In this document: piece after piece, positions 26,657 to 35,854 of the stretch
Layout: each line of letters starts with the position of its first letter
How positions within the stretch are numbered: position 1 is the stretch's first letter
Assembly (NCBI GenBank): GCA_044227925.1
Contig: JBGAVW010000021.1
Coordinates: forward strand, 1-64,000
Length of the DNA stretch: 64,000 nt
DNA from: JADJLQ01 sp044227925
GTDB lineage: Bacteria; Bacteroidota; Bacteroidia; Chitinophagales; Saprospiraceae
Reading direction: 5' to 3'
Position numbers and translations under genes: made by a program
The notes under the pieces: generated by a model
Told to the model about the DNA's origin: nothing
Seen by the model: only the letters and a program-made list of their open reading frames with translations
Database searches by the model: none

Positions 26657-27469
26657 TCAGAATCTGGGGCGTAGTACAATTACAAATGTATCTCCATTCT
26701 CTTTTGTCCCTTTTGCAAGCCGATCACAAATTCCGTTGCCATAATCTACTATAGCTTTATGCCCATTGCGGGTTACCTCCTCTTTGCCGTTAACTATAAA
26801 TGGGCAATCGCCTTTTAGGATCAATGGTTCTTTGATTACGGCTGAAAATTTAATTTCGCCAGCTACTGTACCGGAACTTTCACCTTCGATTTTCCATATA
26901 TCGTCCGATTTATCTTTGGTATCGCCGCCTTTTACCTGAATCCTGGCGTGTATTGATTGAATTTCGAGGCTCCCTTTTGGTCCGGTGATGGTCATCCCAT
27001 TGGTTTTTCTAACAAATTTTTTATCATTTTCTCCGGATTCGTTGGAAAGCGTGATTGTACCGTTCTTAAGTTTTACACTGTCTAAACCAAAATTGATAAA
27101 TGTCGTTTTTCTTGTTGCACCAGGATTATGCATAGAATCGGATTGTTCTATTACAATTTTTCCTGAATGGTATCTTCCTTTCTTATCTGTGCATCCGGCT
27201 CCATAGTCAACAGTAACTACATTGGGAAAACTACCCTTAGGGCCAATGCTAGTGATGGTGGGACAACCGGTACTTTCTCTTTCTTCCAATAATTCATCTT
27301 GCAAATTTTCAAGGGTGTTCAATACATCTTGTGCATCTACATTGCTGACCGTAGGTGATTCCATATTGTATTCATTTATAGATACTTCGTCAGTGCCTGT
27401 TGATTTTTCACAACTCACTACTAAAAATAAGGACAAGCCGATAAGGCCCATTAAAAAAATGTTTTTCAT
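26657..27469 (-). CDS. Lipoprotein of unknown function with two-part repeat
   Basis: The 270-residue protein has a lipobox at VVSC (Cys20). Two similar segments, VDYGAGCTDKKGRYHSGKI near 107-125 and VDYGNGICDRLAKG near 242-255, each follow a Cys-Pro and a Gly-rich turn. This suggests a duplicated beta domain with a disulphide or metal site. The family is common in Bacteroidota as hypothetical surface lipoproteins. The gene stands alone. Confidence 0.7.
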   Translation of the reverse strand: MKNIFLMGLIGLSLFLVVSCEKSTGTDEVSINEYNMESPTVSNVDAQDVLNTLENLQDELLEERESTGCPTITSIGPKGSFPNVVTVDYGAGCTDKKGRYHSGKIVIEQSDSMHNPGATRKTTFINFGLDSVKLKNGTITLSNESGENDKKFVRKTNGMTITGPKGSLEIQSIHARIQVKGGDTKDKSDDIWKIEGESSGTVAGEIKFSAVIKEPLILKGDCPFIVNGKEEVTRNGHKAIVDYGNGICDRLAKGTKENGDTFVIVLRPRF

Positions 27470-27668
27470 GGTTATATAAAGTTTTAAAAGTTACAGATTG
27501 ATTTCTGACCTGGCCTGAACCAGGATCAGCAAGAAGTATTTTTCAATAATTAAATACGAAGAATAGACTATGCCGGTAAGAAATGGTTTAACGGCACGTA
27601 GAATTTTTTTTAAAAAATATCATTTCATCTATAGTTATACACTCATGGCCATTATCTAACTTTAAATT

Positions 27669-29384
27669 ATGTTTCAGATAAAATCTATTCCTTCGGATCA
27701 TCGTTTTGACGCCATTGTAATTGGAAGCGGCATGACCGGTGGTTGGGCTGCCAAAGAATTTTGCGATGCCGGATTGAAAACGTTGGTAATCGAAAGAGGA
27801 AAAAATGTAAAACATGGCGATTATCCTACCGCGACCAAGAACCCATGGGATTTTGCACACCGGGGCAGAATGCCCAGAGTGGATAGAGAAGTAAATCCCA
27901 TTGTATCCAAATGCTATGCTTATGGGGAAGCCACTGATCATTTTTTTGTAAAAGACGAGGAACATCCATACATTCAAGGAAAGCCTTTTGACTGGATCAG
28001 AGGATACCAGGTGGGTGGAAAATCATTATTGTGGGCCAGGCAAACACAGCGATGGTCTGATTATGAATTCAAATCCCCTGCCAGAGATGGTTATGCCACC
28101 GATTGGCCAATACGCTATAAAGATCTCGAACCCTGGTATAGTTACGTGGAGAAATTTATAGGAATTTGTGGTGATCGGGATGGGATTGATAATTTACCGG
28201 ATTGTGAAGTACTACCTGGATTTGAACTCAATTGTGTAGAAAAAGATATACAAGCAGCATTGCATAAAAAATATAACATGCAGCGCAGGGTGATCATAGG
28301 CAGATGTGCGCACCTTACAGAGCCTCAGCAAATTCACTTAGACCAGGGCCGGGGCCGATGTCAGCGAAGGACTTTATGTGAAAGAGGATGCCCTTACGGT
28401 GGATATTATAGTTCAGTATCGTCTACACTACCTTGGGCTGCCAGGACCGGAAATCTTACTTTGCTAACTGATCATGTAGTGCATTCCATACTATATGATG
28501 ATAAAACCAATAAAGCTATTGGGGTAAAAGTAATAGATCAAATTACAAAAGAAGAATCGGAATATGCTGGTAAAGTGATTTTTCTAAATGCAGCCACACT
28601 CAATTCGAACCTGGTACTATTAAATTCAAAATCAAACCGCTTTCCAAATGGATTGGGAAATGATCACGATATACTGGGTAGATATATTGCATTCCACAAT
28701 TACAGAGGCAATGTAGAGGCTACTGTGGATGGTTACCTGGATAAATATCACTACGGCAGAAGACCTACCCAGGCATTCATGCCTTCTTTTAAAAATGTTA
28801 AGAAAAAGGATGCACCATTTCTTGGCGGATATATGAGTTATTTTATTGCCTATCGGTCAGGATGGGGAAAAGACTATAGTCATGCCGGGATTGGTGAAGA
28901 ACTCAAAGAAAAAATAAAAGATCCCGGGCCATGGGCTGTTTCATTTGGTATGCAGGGAGAAACCATTCCATTGCATGAAAATCGAATCACATTAGATGAA
29001 AACAAGCGGGATCAGTGGACAGTACCTTTGCTTAAAATCAATGTCGGTTACGCAGATAATGATATTAAAATGAAAGATGATTTTATGCAAGAAGCTGCAG
29101 AGATGTTGGATGCTGCCGGATGCAAAAACATTAAAACCTGGGATAATACCAATTGGAATCCGGGACTGGATATACATGAAATGGGCGGAGTACGCATGGG
29201 TGTTGACCCGAAAACCTCTATGTTAAATAAATGGAATCAATTGCACACATGTAAAAACGTGTTTGTCACGGATGGAGCTTGCATGACTTCTGTAGGCAAC
29301 CAAAATCCTTCACTTACTTTCATGGCTCTTACTGCCAGAGCAGCTAATCATGCCATAGAAGAAATAAAAAAAGGCAATCTGTAA
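27669..29384 (+). CDS. GMC-family oxidoreductase
   Basis: The 571-residue protein has the FAD-binding motif GSGMTGGWAA near 19-28 and the IERG strand end at 41-44. Its C-terminal catalytic region is HEMGGVRMG near 500 and NQNPSLTFMALTARAA near 545-560. These fit the glucose-methanol-choline family branch close to gluconate and fructose dehydrogenases. The substrate is a sugar, sugar acid or alcohol and is not resolved. The small partner subunit is absent. The hydroxyacyl-CoA dehydrogenase gene begins within its stop codon (overlap of one base), so the two are coupled. Confidence 0.9.
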   Translation: MFQIKSIPSDHRFDAIVIGSGMTGGWAAKEFCDAGLKTLVIERGKNVKHGDYPTATKNPWDFAHRGRMPRVDREVNPIVSKCYAYGEATDHFFVKDEEHPYIQGKPFDWIRGYQVGGKSLLWARQTQRWSDYEFKSPARDGYATDWPIRYKDLEPWYSYVEKFIGICGDRDGIDNLPDCEVLPGFELNCVEKDIQAALHKKYNMQRRVIIGRCAHLTEPQQIHLDQGRGRCQRRTLCERGCPYGGYYSSVSSTLPWAARTGNLTLLTDHVVHSILYDDKTNKAIGVKVIDQITKEESEYAGKVIFLNAATLNSNLVLLNSKSNRFPNGLGNDHDILGRYIAFHNYRGNVEATVDGYLDKYHYGRRPTQAFMPSFKNVKKKDAPFLGGYMSYFIAYRSGWGKDYSHAGIGEELKEKIKDPGPWAVSFGMQGETIPLHENRITLDENKRDQWTVPLLKINVGYADNDIKMKDDFMQEAAEMLDAAGCKNIKTWDNTNWNPGLDIHEMGGVRMGVDPKTSMLNKWNQLHTCKNVFVTDGACMTSVGNQNPSLTFMALTARAANHAIEEIKKGNL

Positions 29385-30385
29385 TGCAACAAAAACAAAA
29401 TGAATTAAATACAGGCAACATTACCATAGGAGTGGTGGGGCTGGGATTGATGGGTTGTAGTATATGTGCCTGCTTTTTGATTGCAGGGCACAAGGTTGTG
29501 GCTATAGCCCCAATACCATCTGATATGAATACTGCACTGGATCGGATTAAAAATCACTTAACCAAAGCGTATATAAAAGAAATGATTCCTTATCCGGCTG
29601 ATTATTATCTGGTGGATATTATTATTTCAGAGGAATATTCTTTGCTCAGCCCTTGTGAGATAGTTTTGGAATGTACGCTTGAAAATATAGAAATCAAAAA
29701 AGCGGTATATGAAAAAATAGTGCCGGTGGTTAATAATCAATGTATAATTTGCTCCAATACTTCAGCTATACCGATTACTTTATTACAATCCATGGTATCC
29801 AATCCGGAAAGATTTGTAGGGTTGCATTGGGCAGAACCATCGCATACTACACGATTTCTGGAAATAATATGTGGAAATGACACCGACATTTCAAAAGCAG
29901 AGTGGCTGTATACATTATCTCATTCCTGGGGCAAAGAACCCACCTTGGTACGCAAAGACATCAGAGGCTTTATAGCCAATAGATTAATGTATGCTATGTA
30001 TCGGGAAGCATTTTATCTTGTAGAAAATGGATATGCCACCGTAGAAGATGTGGATAGGGCATGCAGAAATAATACTGGCTATTTTATGACGCTGATGGGT
30101 GTATTCAGATGGATGGACATGACCGGTGTACCAGCCTACCATACCGTGATGAAGGATTTGAATCCTACATTAAGTAACCAGAGTTCTATCCCCAGCCTAA
30201 TAGACAACATCGTGCAGCGTGGAGGAAAAGGTATATTAAATGGCGATGGTTTTTATCAATATACGCCGGAAGAAATAAAATTGTGGGAAGAGACTTTCTC
30301 TGAATTTACATATGAAATTCGAAACCTGGCGTTGAAGTATCCGGCAGATGTGGTGGAGAAGAAGAGAAATAATGGGAGTACCTGA
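29384..30385 (+). CDS. 3-hydroxyacyl-CoA dehydrogenase family protein
   Basis: The 333-residue protein has the NAD-binding motif GLGLMG at about 19-24, the TLENIEIKKAVYEKI and SNTSAIPI segments, and the GLHWAEPSH motif typical of the family, followed by the C-terminal helical domain. These enzymes oxidise 3-hydroxyacyl-CoAs, or related hydroxy acids such as L-gulonate. Coupling to the GMC oxidoreductase gene argues for a hydroxy- or sugar-acid substrate rather than fatty acid oxidation. Confidence 0.85.
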   Translation: MQQKQNELNTGNITIGVVGLGLMGCSICACFLIAGHKVVAIAPIPSDMNTALDRIKNHLTKAYIKEMIPYPADYYLVDIIISEEYSLLSPCEIVLECTLENIEIKKAVYEKIVPVVNNQCIICSNTSAIPITLLQSMVSNPERFVGLHWAEPSHTTRFLEIICGNDTDISKAEWLYTLSHSWGKEPTLVRKDIRGFIANRLMYAMYREAFYLVENGYATVEDVDRACRNNTGYFMTLMGVFRWMDMTGVPAYHTVMKDLNPTLSNQSSIPSLIDNIVQRGGKGILNGDGFYQYTPEEIKLWEETFSEFTYEIRNLALKYPADVVEKKRNNGST

Positions 30386-30593
30386 CGATCTCTGAAAGTC
30401 AATAGTGAATCCAGGATACAGGTGACATGAATTTTTCAAAAAAAGACAAATGAATACAGAGCTAAGAGGTATACTATAATTGGGAGACGACCGGGCTAAA
30501 GAGGATGATTTTCTAAAAGCATGAATTCTTTAGAGACCATAATGAGGATAAGCTCTAAATTCCATACATTTATTATCTTACGAGCCTTAATAT

Positions 30594-31886
30594 ATGAATT
30601 TAAAAGACCTGATTGACCATCGTCCCATGACTGCATTGCAGTATTCAGTAGTGGTAGTATGTTTTCTGATGAATATGCTGGATGGTATGGATGTATTGAT
30701 CATGTCCTATACTGCTCCGGCTATAGCAAAAGCTTGGGGTACAGGACCTGAAGCCTTAGGTGCAGTGTTTAGCGCCGGTTTATTTGGGATGACCATTGGT
30801 ACATTATTTATATCACCATTTGCTGACAGGATTGGCCGAAAAAATATGATGCTCATCAGCGCGATAATCATGGGAGTATGTATCTATGCTACATCTTTTT
30901 CTACATCCGTAAATCATCTACTTATTTTCAGGTTTGTAAGCGGGTTGGGTATTGGATCTATGCTTGCCACTACAGCTGCATTGATAGCAGAATATACTCC
31001 AAATAAAACAAAAGATTTTTGGGTAAGTGCAGCTATAGCAGGATATCCAACTGGCGCCGTGGTTTCCGGATTGATTGCTGCCAAGGTGATACCTGTGGAA
31101 GGTTGGGCCCAGATGTTTAAATATGCCGGCTACGCTTCCATTATGGCGGTACCGGTGATATTATTTTTTTTGTACGAATCCATTGACTATTATTTCAAAG
31201 CACAACCCCAAAATGCTATAGCTCAAATAAATAAAATCCTTTCTAAAATGGGGATTGAAAGTATTTCAGAGCTACCTGCAAAGACAGCAAAACAAGCTGC
31301 TATACCATTGGATAAATTGCTTACCTCTGACTATAAGCGAGATACGATCCAATTGTGGGCGGCCCTTTTTATGGCGTTTGCCACTCTGTATTTTCTTACC
31401 AGTTGGATACCAAAGCTTGCCTCTAATGCAGGGCTCCCATTGCACCTTGCTATTTATGCCGGTACCGTATTTAATGTTGGTGCTTTTTTTGGAATAATGA
31501 GTCAGGGGTATTTTTCTACAAAATTTGGACTCAAAAAAACATTGGGATACATTTTTATATTTACCACTCTATTGATGTGTTCTTTTAGTTTTTTTGCAGG
31601 TTCCGGGTTATTATTACTGATATTCGGATTATTGGGTTTTGGCATACAAGGAGGTTTTGTTGGTTTGTATGCTGTAGCGGCAAGAATGTATCCAACTTCA
31701 TTCAGAGCCACAGGAGTGGGTTGGGCTATGGGGGCAGGAAGGCTAGGGGGGATAGTTGGTCCGGCATTAGGAGGAATACTAATTGGGGCAGGATTATCGA
31801 TGACAGCTAATTTTTTGGTATTTGCAGTACCGGCTTTATTTGCTGGTTTGATCACATTTAGACTGGGATCTAAGGAAGTGAGTTGA
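30594..31886 (+). CDS. MFS transporter, aromatic acid:H+ symporter (AAHS) family
   Basis: The 430-residue protein has 12 predicted helices. Motif DGMDVLIMSYTAPAIA in helix 1 and the loop signature DRIGRK after helix 2 are characteristic of AAHS carriers such as PcaK and benzoate transporters. It probably imports an aromatic acid. It resembles the transporter at 58721. It has a 208-bp gap upstream. Confidence 0.88.
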   Translation: MNLKDLIDHRPMTALQYSVVVVCFLMNMLDGMDVLIMSYTAPAIAKAWGTGPEALGAVFSAGLFGMTIGTLFISPFADRIGRKNMMLISAIIMGVCIYATSFSTSVNHLLIFRFVSGLGIGSMLATTAALIAEYTPNKTKDFWVSAAIAGYPTGAVVSGLIAAKVIPVEGWAQMFKYAGYASIMAVPVILFFLYESIDYYFKAQPQNAIAQINKILSKMGIESISELPAKTAKQAAIPLDKLLTSDYKRDTIQLWAALFMAFATLYFLTSWIPKLASNAGLPLHLAIYAGTVFNVGAFFGIMSQGYFSTKFGLKKTLGYIFIFTTLLMCSFSFFAGSGLLLLIFGLLGFGIQGGFVGLYAVAARMYPTSFRATGVGWAMGAGRLGGIVGPALGGILIGAGLSMTANFLVFAVPALFAGLITFRLGSKEVS

Positions 31887-32007
31887 AAATATATTGAAAC
31901 GCAGCAATGCAAATTGATTTGAAGGTTATGCAAATCACCATTCGGATAAATTATAGAATAGTCCCGTATTTATTCTTCCCCATGATGTTTTTTCTGTGAT
32001 CGAATAT

Positions 32008-33114
32008 TTACTTCCAAATCACTTCAGCTACCCTCACCAACCGTTCCAATTTTCTCCATTGATCATCTTCGGTTAATTGATTGCCATGATGTGTGCTGGA
32101 GAATCCGCATTGAGGGCTGATGCATAAATTTTCGAGAGGCATGTATTTTGATGCTTCTTTTATCCGGTCAGTTAAAAATGCTTCTGATTCCAGCTCAGCT
32201 ACTTTTGATGACATGACACCGGCTACTACTTTTTTAGTTGAGGGAACAAATCGCAATGGTGCAAAATCCCCACTTCTTTCGTCATCATATTCAAGAAAAT
32301 AAGCATCTACTTTTATTTCATTGAATAATACTTCAGCTACCGGTTCATAGCCACCTTCTGCAAACCAGGTAGATCGATAATTTCCACGACAAAGATGTAT
32401 ACCCACAGTGAGGTCGTGCGGCCGGTCAGTAATTACCGAGTTAATAAGCTCGGCATAGGTATGAGGCAATGCATTTGGATCTTCACCACGGTCTTTGGCA
32501 GCTGCCCGCATTTTTGGATCACAGAGATAAGCGAGATTGGTATCATCTAATTGAATGTAGCGACAACCTGCATCGTATAAAGCTTTGATCTCATCTTTGT
32601 AAGCATGTGCTAAATCACTGAAAAATACATCCATATCTGGATAAGCCTCAATAGAAATGGCAGCACGGCCTCCTCTGAAATGCACCATCGTAGGTGATGG
32701 TATACTCACTTTTGGTGTCTGATTAGTTATAGATTGAAGATATAAAAAATCATCGACCTGGATGTTTTTAATATGTTTTAGCTTGCCGGTGACACTCAGC
32801 TTTGGTGGTGTAAATCCATCTGATGCAGCTTTTGCAGCAGGATTTGCTTCAATGCCGCCGGTTACACTTACCCCTCCGAGTTGTTGAAGAAAATCAAGAT
32901 GAAAATAGTCTCTGCGAAATTCTCCATCAGTGATGGCTTTCATGCCGGTAGCCTCGAGCCGTTCAATAGTTTTTTTTATCTCTTCATTCTCAATTAGCCT
33001 AAGGGTAGCATAGTCTAATTGACCATGTTTCCAACGGGTACGGTTCTCCTTGAGTCTTGCTGTGCGCAATAAACTTCCCACATGATCCGCTCTGAATGGT
33101 AGTGTCATATTCAA
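32008..33114 (-). CDS. MetE-like cobalamin-independent methyltransferase, YxjG type
   Basis: The 368-residue protein corresponds to the MetE C-terminal domain alone. Zinc ligands are visible as His240 and Cys242 in HLCRGN, Glu275 in LEYDD and Cys336 in SPQCGFSS. It starts with a typical DHVGSLLR segment. Enzymes of this type transfer a methyl group from a folate or corrinoid to homocysteine or another thiol. It is the only methyl-transfer gene in this aromatic-degradation region. Alternative substrates are possible. Confidence 0.87.
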   Translation of the reverse strand: MNMTLPFRADHVGSLLRTARLKENRTRWKHGQLDYATLRLIENEEIKKTIERLEATGMKAITDGEFRRDYFHLDFLQQLGGVSVTGGIEANPAAKAASDGFTPPKLSVTGKLKHIKNIQVDDFLYLQSITNQTPKVSIPSPTMVHFRGGRAAISIEAYPDMDVFFSDLAHAYKDEIKALYDAGCRYIQLDDTNLAYLCDPKMRAAAKDRGEDPNALPHTYAELINSVITDRPHDLTVGIHLCRGNYRSTWFAEGGYEPVAEVLFNEIKVDAYFLEYDDERSGDFAPLRFVPSTKKVVAGVMSSKVAELESEAFLTDRIKEASKYMPLENLCISPQCGFSSTHHGNQLTEDDQWRKLERLVRVAEVIWK

Positions 33115-33204
33115 GATAATGGTATTTAAATCAAAAGCAAGGTAAAAATCCTTTTTCAGATTAAAGGTGGACAGATGTTAAAGAAAATTTATAATTTTAA
33201 AATC

Positions 33205-33657
33205 ATGAAACAGATTTTATTCTTTTTTATATTCGTATCCTGCTCTGTACATCAGTTAAATAAAAAAGGAGCAAATGAGATGGATTCGCTTGAAAATCAA
33301 AATAGGCATACGCTTTCGGTGATAGAAAAATTTAATACCGCTTTTAATAGACACGATGTGGAAGCGGTAATGAATACCATGACGCAAGATTGTGTATTTG
33401 AAAACACGAGTCCTTTTCCTGATGGAACAAGGTTGGAAGGTGCTGTTGCCGTCAGGGCATACTGGGAAAAATTTTTTACCAATAATCCCGACGCTATCTT
33501 TGAAGCAGAGGATATTTTTGCAGCTGGTGACCGGTGCCTTGTAAGGTGGATCTATCGCAAGACTAAGGATGGAAAACCCTGGCATATCCGGGGGGTGGAT
33601 GTATTTAAGGTAAGGGATGGGAAAGTAGCAGAAAAGTTTTCCTACGTGAAAGGGTGA
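33205..33657 (+). CDS. NTF2/SnoaL-like lipoprotein
   Basis: I start at 33205 rather than 33175, because the 10 extra residues are not signal-like and a clean lipoprotein signal with FVSC (Cys13) begins at the second Met. The about 150-residue protein then has a cone-shaped NTF2 fold with FNTAFNRHDVEAVM and a WIYRKTKDGKPWHIRGVDVF segment. Such proteins bind or convert small hydrophobic molecules; no catalytic residue can be assigned. Confidence 0.78.
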   Translation: MKQILFFFIFVSCSVHQLNKKGANEMDSLENQNRHTLSVIEKFNTAFNRHDVEAVMNTMTQDCVFENTSPFPDGTRLEGAVAVRAYWEKFFTNNPDAIFEAEDIFAAGDRCLVRWIYRKTKDGKPWHIRGVDVFKVRDGKVAEKFSYVKG

Positions 33658-33707
33658 TTAATTTATTGGATTTAATATAGTGGAATAAAAATTTCCCCTG
33701 AATCAAA

Positions 33708-34100
33708 TCAAACCAATCGTACCAGTTTTCCTTTTCTTTTTACAATGTTTTTGTAATCCCATTGTATTTCTTTTGATTTTTCAAGCCAACGCATTAATTC
33801 CGTTTCATCTATTTCACTCGCATTAGTAAAAAAAACGGATGCGTCTTTAAATTTTTTTCCTCTCACATTTAGGTTTTTTTCATCAAAATCGGCACCGCTC
33901 CAAAACATAAGCCGGATTCCGGCTTTTTGCCGGCTATATCCCACAATAGGGTTTTCATTCAAAAACCAGACCGGATGGGCATGCCATATTTTATTTTCAG
34001 CATCGGTCAGACCCTGGTCTATGATCGAAGCCAGCTTATTGCATATTTTCTTATCATTGGGGGTTTGGGCTACGTTGTATGCTTTAATGTCTTTATTCAT
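33708..34100 (-). CDS. DUF1801 (YdhG/YjbR-like) protein
   Basis: The 130-residue protein has the small fold recognisable from the IWHAHPVWFL and KAGIRLMFWSGADF segments. Function is unknown; the fold resembles frataxin-like or iron-chaperone domains. It is convergent with the NTF2-like gene and lies 77 bp upstream of the small AtuA-like gene, but without clear coupling. Confidence 0.72.
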   Translation of the reverse strand: MNKDIKAYNVAQTPNDKKICNKLASIIDQGLTDAENKIWHAHPVWFLNENPIVGYSRQKAGIRLMFWSGADFDEKNLNVRGKKFKDASVFFTNASEIDETELMRWLEKSKEIQWDYKNIVKRKGKLVRLV

Positions 34101-34176
34101 ATTTTAAAAATAATTTTTTGTTTGTTTTAAGCAATGTATACTATTTTCTTGATTCTCTGATTTAGGATTTTCAATT

Positions 34177-34491
34177 TCATACCAGCCCTGGTAAAAAATC
34201 CATATCCAACAATTTATAACTTAGGGCTTTACCATGAATATCGGACCTCAATGAGGTGGTCACGCCAGAGGCAAGGGCATCCCTACATACAAATAACAGT
34301 GCAGATATATTAGGCATTTCATATCGGATGACCTCACCCTGAACTATACCGGATAAATGCATTTTTACCTTATCGGCAGTAATTTCTCTGCATAATAAAT
34401 CATAGTCTTTTTCGTCAAAAGGAATAAGCGAGAGAGTCGAAGTATTGCCTTTATCCCCGGCCCGGCTATGCGCTATGTCATATAATTTCAT
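34177..34491 (-). CDS. AtuA-related C-terminal domain as a separate protein
   Basis: The 104-residue protein begins with LYDIAHSRAGDKGNT and contains MHLSGIVQGEVIRYEMPNISAL, both signatures of the small domain that follows DUF1446 in AtuA. The larger partner ends at 34493, one base before this start codon, in a different frame. So the AtuA chain is split into two coupled genes, which I think form one enzyme. It acts on CoA esters or hydroxy acids; substrate unknown. Confidence 0.8.
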   Translation of the reverse strand: MKLYDIAHSRAGDKGNTSTLSLIPFDEKDYDLLCREITADKVKMHLSGIVQGEVIRYEMPNISALLFVCRDALASGVTTSLRSDIHGKALSYKLLDMDFLPGLV

Positions 34492-34492
34492 A

Positions 34493-35854
34493 TTAAAATT
34501 GATTTATTTTAAGGATGATTTTTTTTCTGTCAATCAATACAGAGACTATGCCTATGATTTCGTCTGTATATTTTCTTACACCACCTCCACCTGCCGGGCC
34601 ATTGGTATACAATGCTTCCACTTCTTCTCCTATTGTATTCGCGTGGACCGGATCATTTCCTCTGGCCGTAATTCTCAATCGTACTTCAGGAAAAGGCGGA
34701 TTCACCAATTGAGTAACATTGTTGTGAAATACCGAATTGACTCCGATATATTCTATCAGAATTTCCTGAAAAACATCTCTCAAACGATGGTGAATAATTT
34801 CGCCTGCCCATTTTGCCCGTTCAAAACAAGATGGTCCTGCATACGATATTTCGGCAGTACCTTGCCAAAATGCTTTGTAACCTACGCTGACTTTTAATAG
34901 ATCTGGTCTTTGTCTTCCATTGCCTCCTGAAACTTTAATATGATCTTTTTTAATTTCTTCCAAATGGACAGTAGTAAAATCGGCAATCACATCAGGTGTA
35001 ATATATTCATAAGGATTAGTTACTTCATAGAGTAATTGCTCTTTAGCTGTCTGGAGACTTATTAATCCACCAGTGCCCTCTACTTTACTAATCACTGCAG
35101 TTCCATCGCGGTATACATCAGCATAGGGATGACCCAATGTATCAAGATGAGGCACCGGCTTTTTAACGGGGTCTGCATAAAAACCGCCGGTGATATGACC
35201 GGCGCATTCCAGCAGGTGACCTATAATAGTACCTTTTCCAAGTAGATTATAATCTTCTGTAGACCATCCCAACTCATATATCATCGGTGCAAGAAAAAGA
35301 GAAGGATCAGCGACGCGACCTGTAATGATGATGTCTGCTTCGTTTTTAAGTGCCTGTAAAATGCCTTCGACTCCCAGGTAAGCATTGGCCGAAATAACGT
35401 GTTGGTCAAAAATGGGCGATTCTGAGTGATTAATAATTTTAGAATCGTCTCCAAATATTTCATATTCTGAAAAGCTAAAAGGTACCTGACCGGGATAATC
35501 AAACAAATCATCTCCTGATATGGCTACTATATTCAGTTTTGCTCCATATGATTGGACAATACTAAATATTTTTTTTGCTGCTGCTATGGGATTGGCTGCT
35601 CCCATATTCGTGATTAGTTTAATTTTATTTTTTATTAAGTAGGGTAGTAATCCCGAAATTCTTCTTTCAAGAAGCGGATCATATCCTTCATCAGGGTTGG
35701 CTAATTTTCGTTTCTGTGCCAATGCGATGGTCCGTTCGGCAAGACATTCTAATACAAGATAGTCTAACTCACCCTTATCAGCCAATATAATTGAAGGTTC
35801 TAACCGGTCACCGGAGAATCCTGCACCACAACCTATTCTGATTTTGTTTTTCAT
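34493..35854 (-). CDS. AtuA family (DUF1446) protein, N-terminal part
   Basis: The start is set at 35854, which gives a 453-residue protein beginning KNKIRIGCGAGFSGDR, as family members do. It also places its ATG in a 4-base ATGA overlap with the stop of the CitMHS transporter gene. The family motif GAANPIAAAKKIF is visible near 80-92. AtuA is linked with acyclic terpene utilisation and the isohexenylglutaconyl-CoA step in Pseudomonas. Here it sits with a citrate-type transporter, so an organic or hydroxy acid is more likely than terpene. Confidence 0.85.
   Translation of the reverse strand: MKNKIRIGCGAGFSGDRLEPSIILADKGELDYLVLECLAERTIALAQKRKLANPDEGYDPLLERRISGLLPYLIKNKIKLITNMGAANPIAAAKKIFSIVQSYGAKLNIVAISGDDLFDYPGQVPFSFSEYEIFGDDSKIINHSESPIFDQHVISANAYLGVEGILQALKNEADIIITGRVADPSLFLAPMIYELGWSTEDYNLLGKGTIIGHLLECAGHITGGFYADPVKKPVPHLDTLGHPYADVYRDGTAVISKVEGTGGLISLQTAKEQLLYEVTNPYEYITPDVIADFTTVHLEEIKKDHIKVSGGNGRQRPDLLKVSVGYKAFWQGTAEISYAGPSCFERAKWAGEIIHHRLRDVFQEILIEYIGVNSVFHNNVTQLVNPPFPEVRLRITARGNDPVHANTIGEEVEALYTNGPAGGGGVRKYTDEIIGIVSVLIDRKKIILKINQF

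Noticed and set aside
31915..31937. TGATTTG/CAAATCA inverted repeat after the AAHS transporter
   Set aside because: Short stem in AT-rich DNA, no T tract on the coding side; could be chance.
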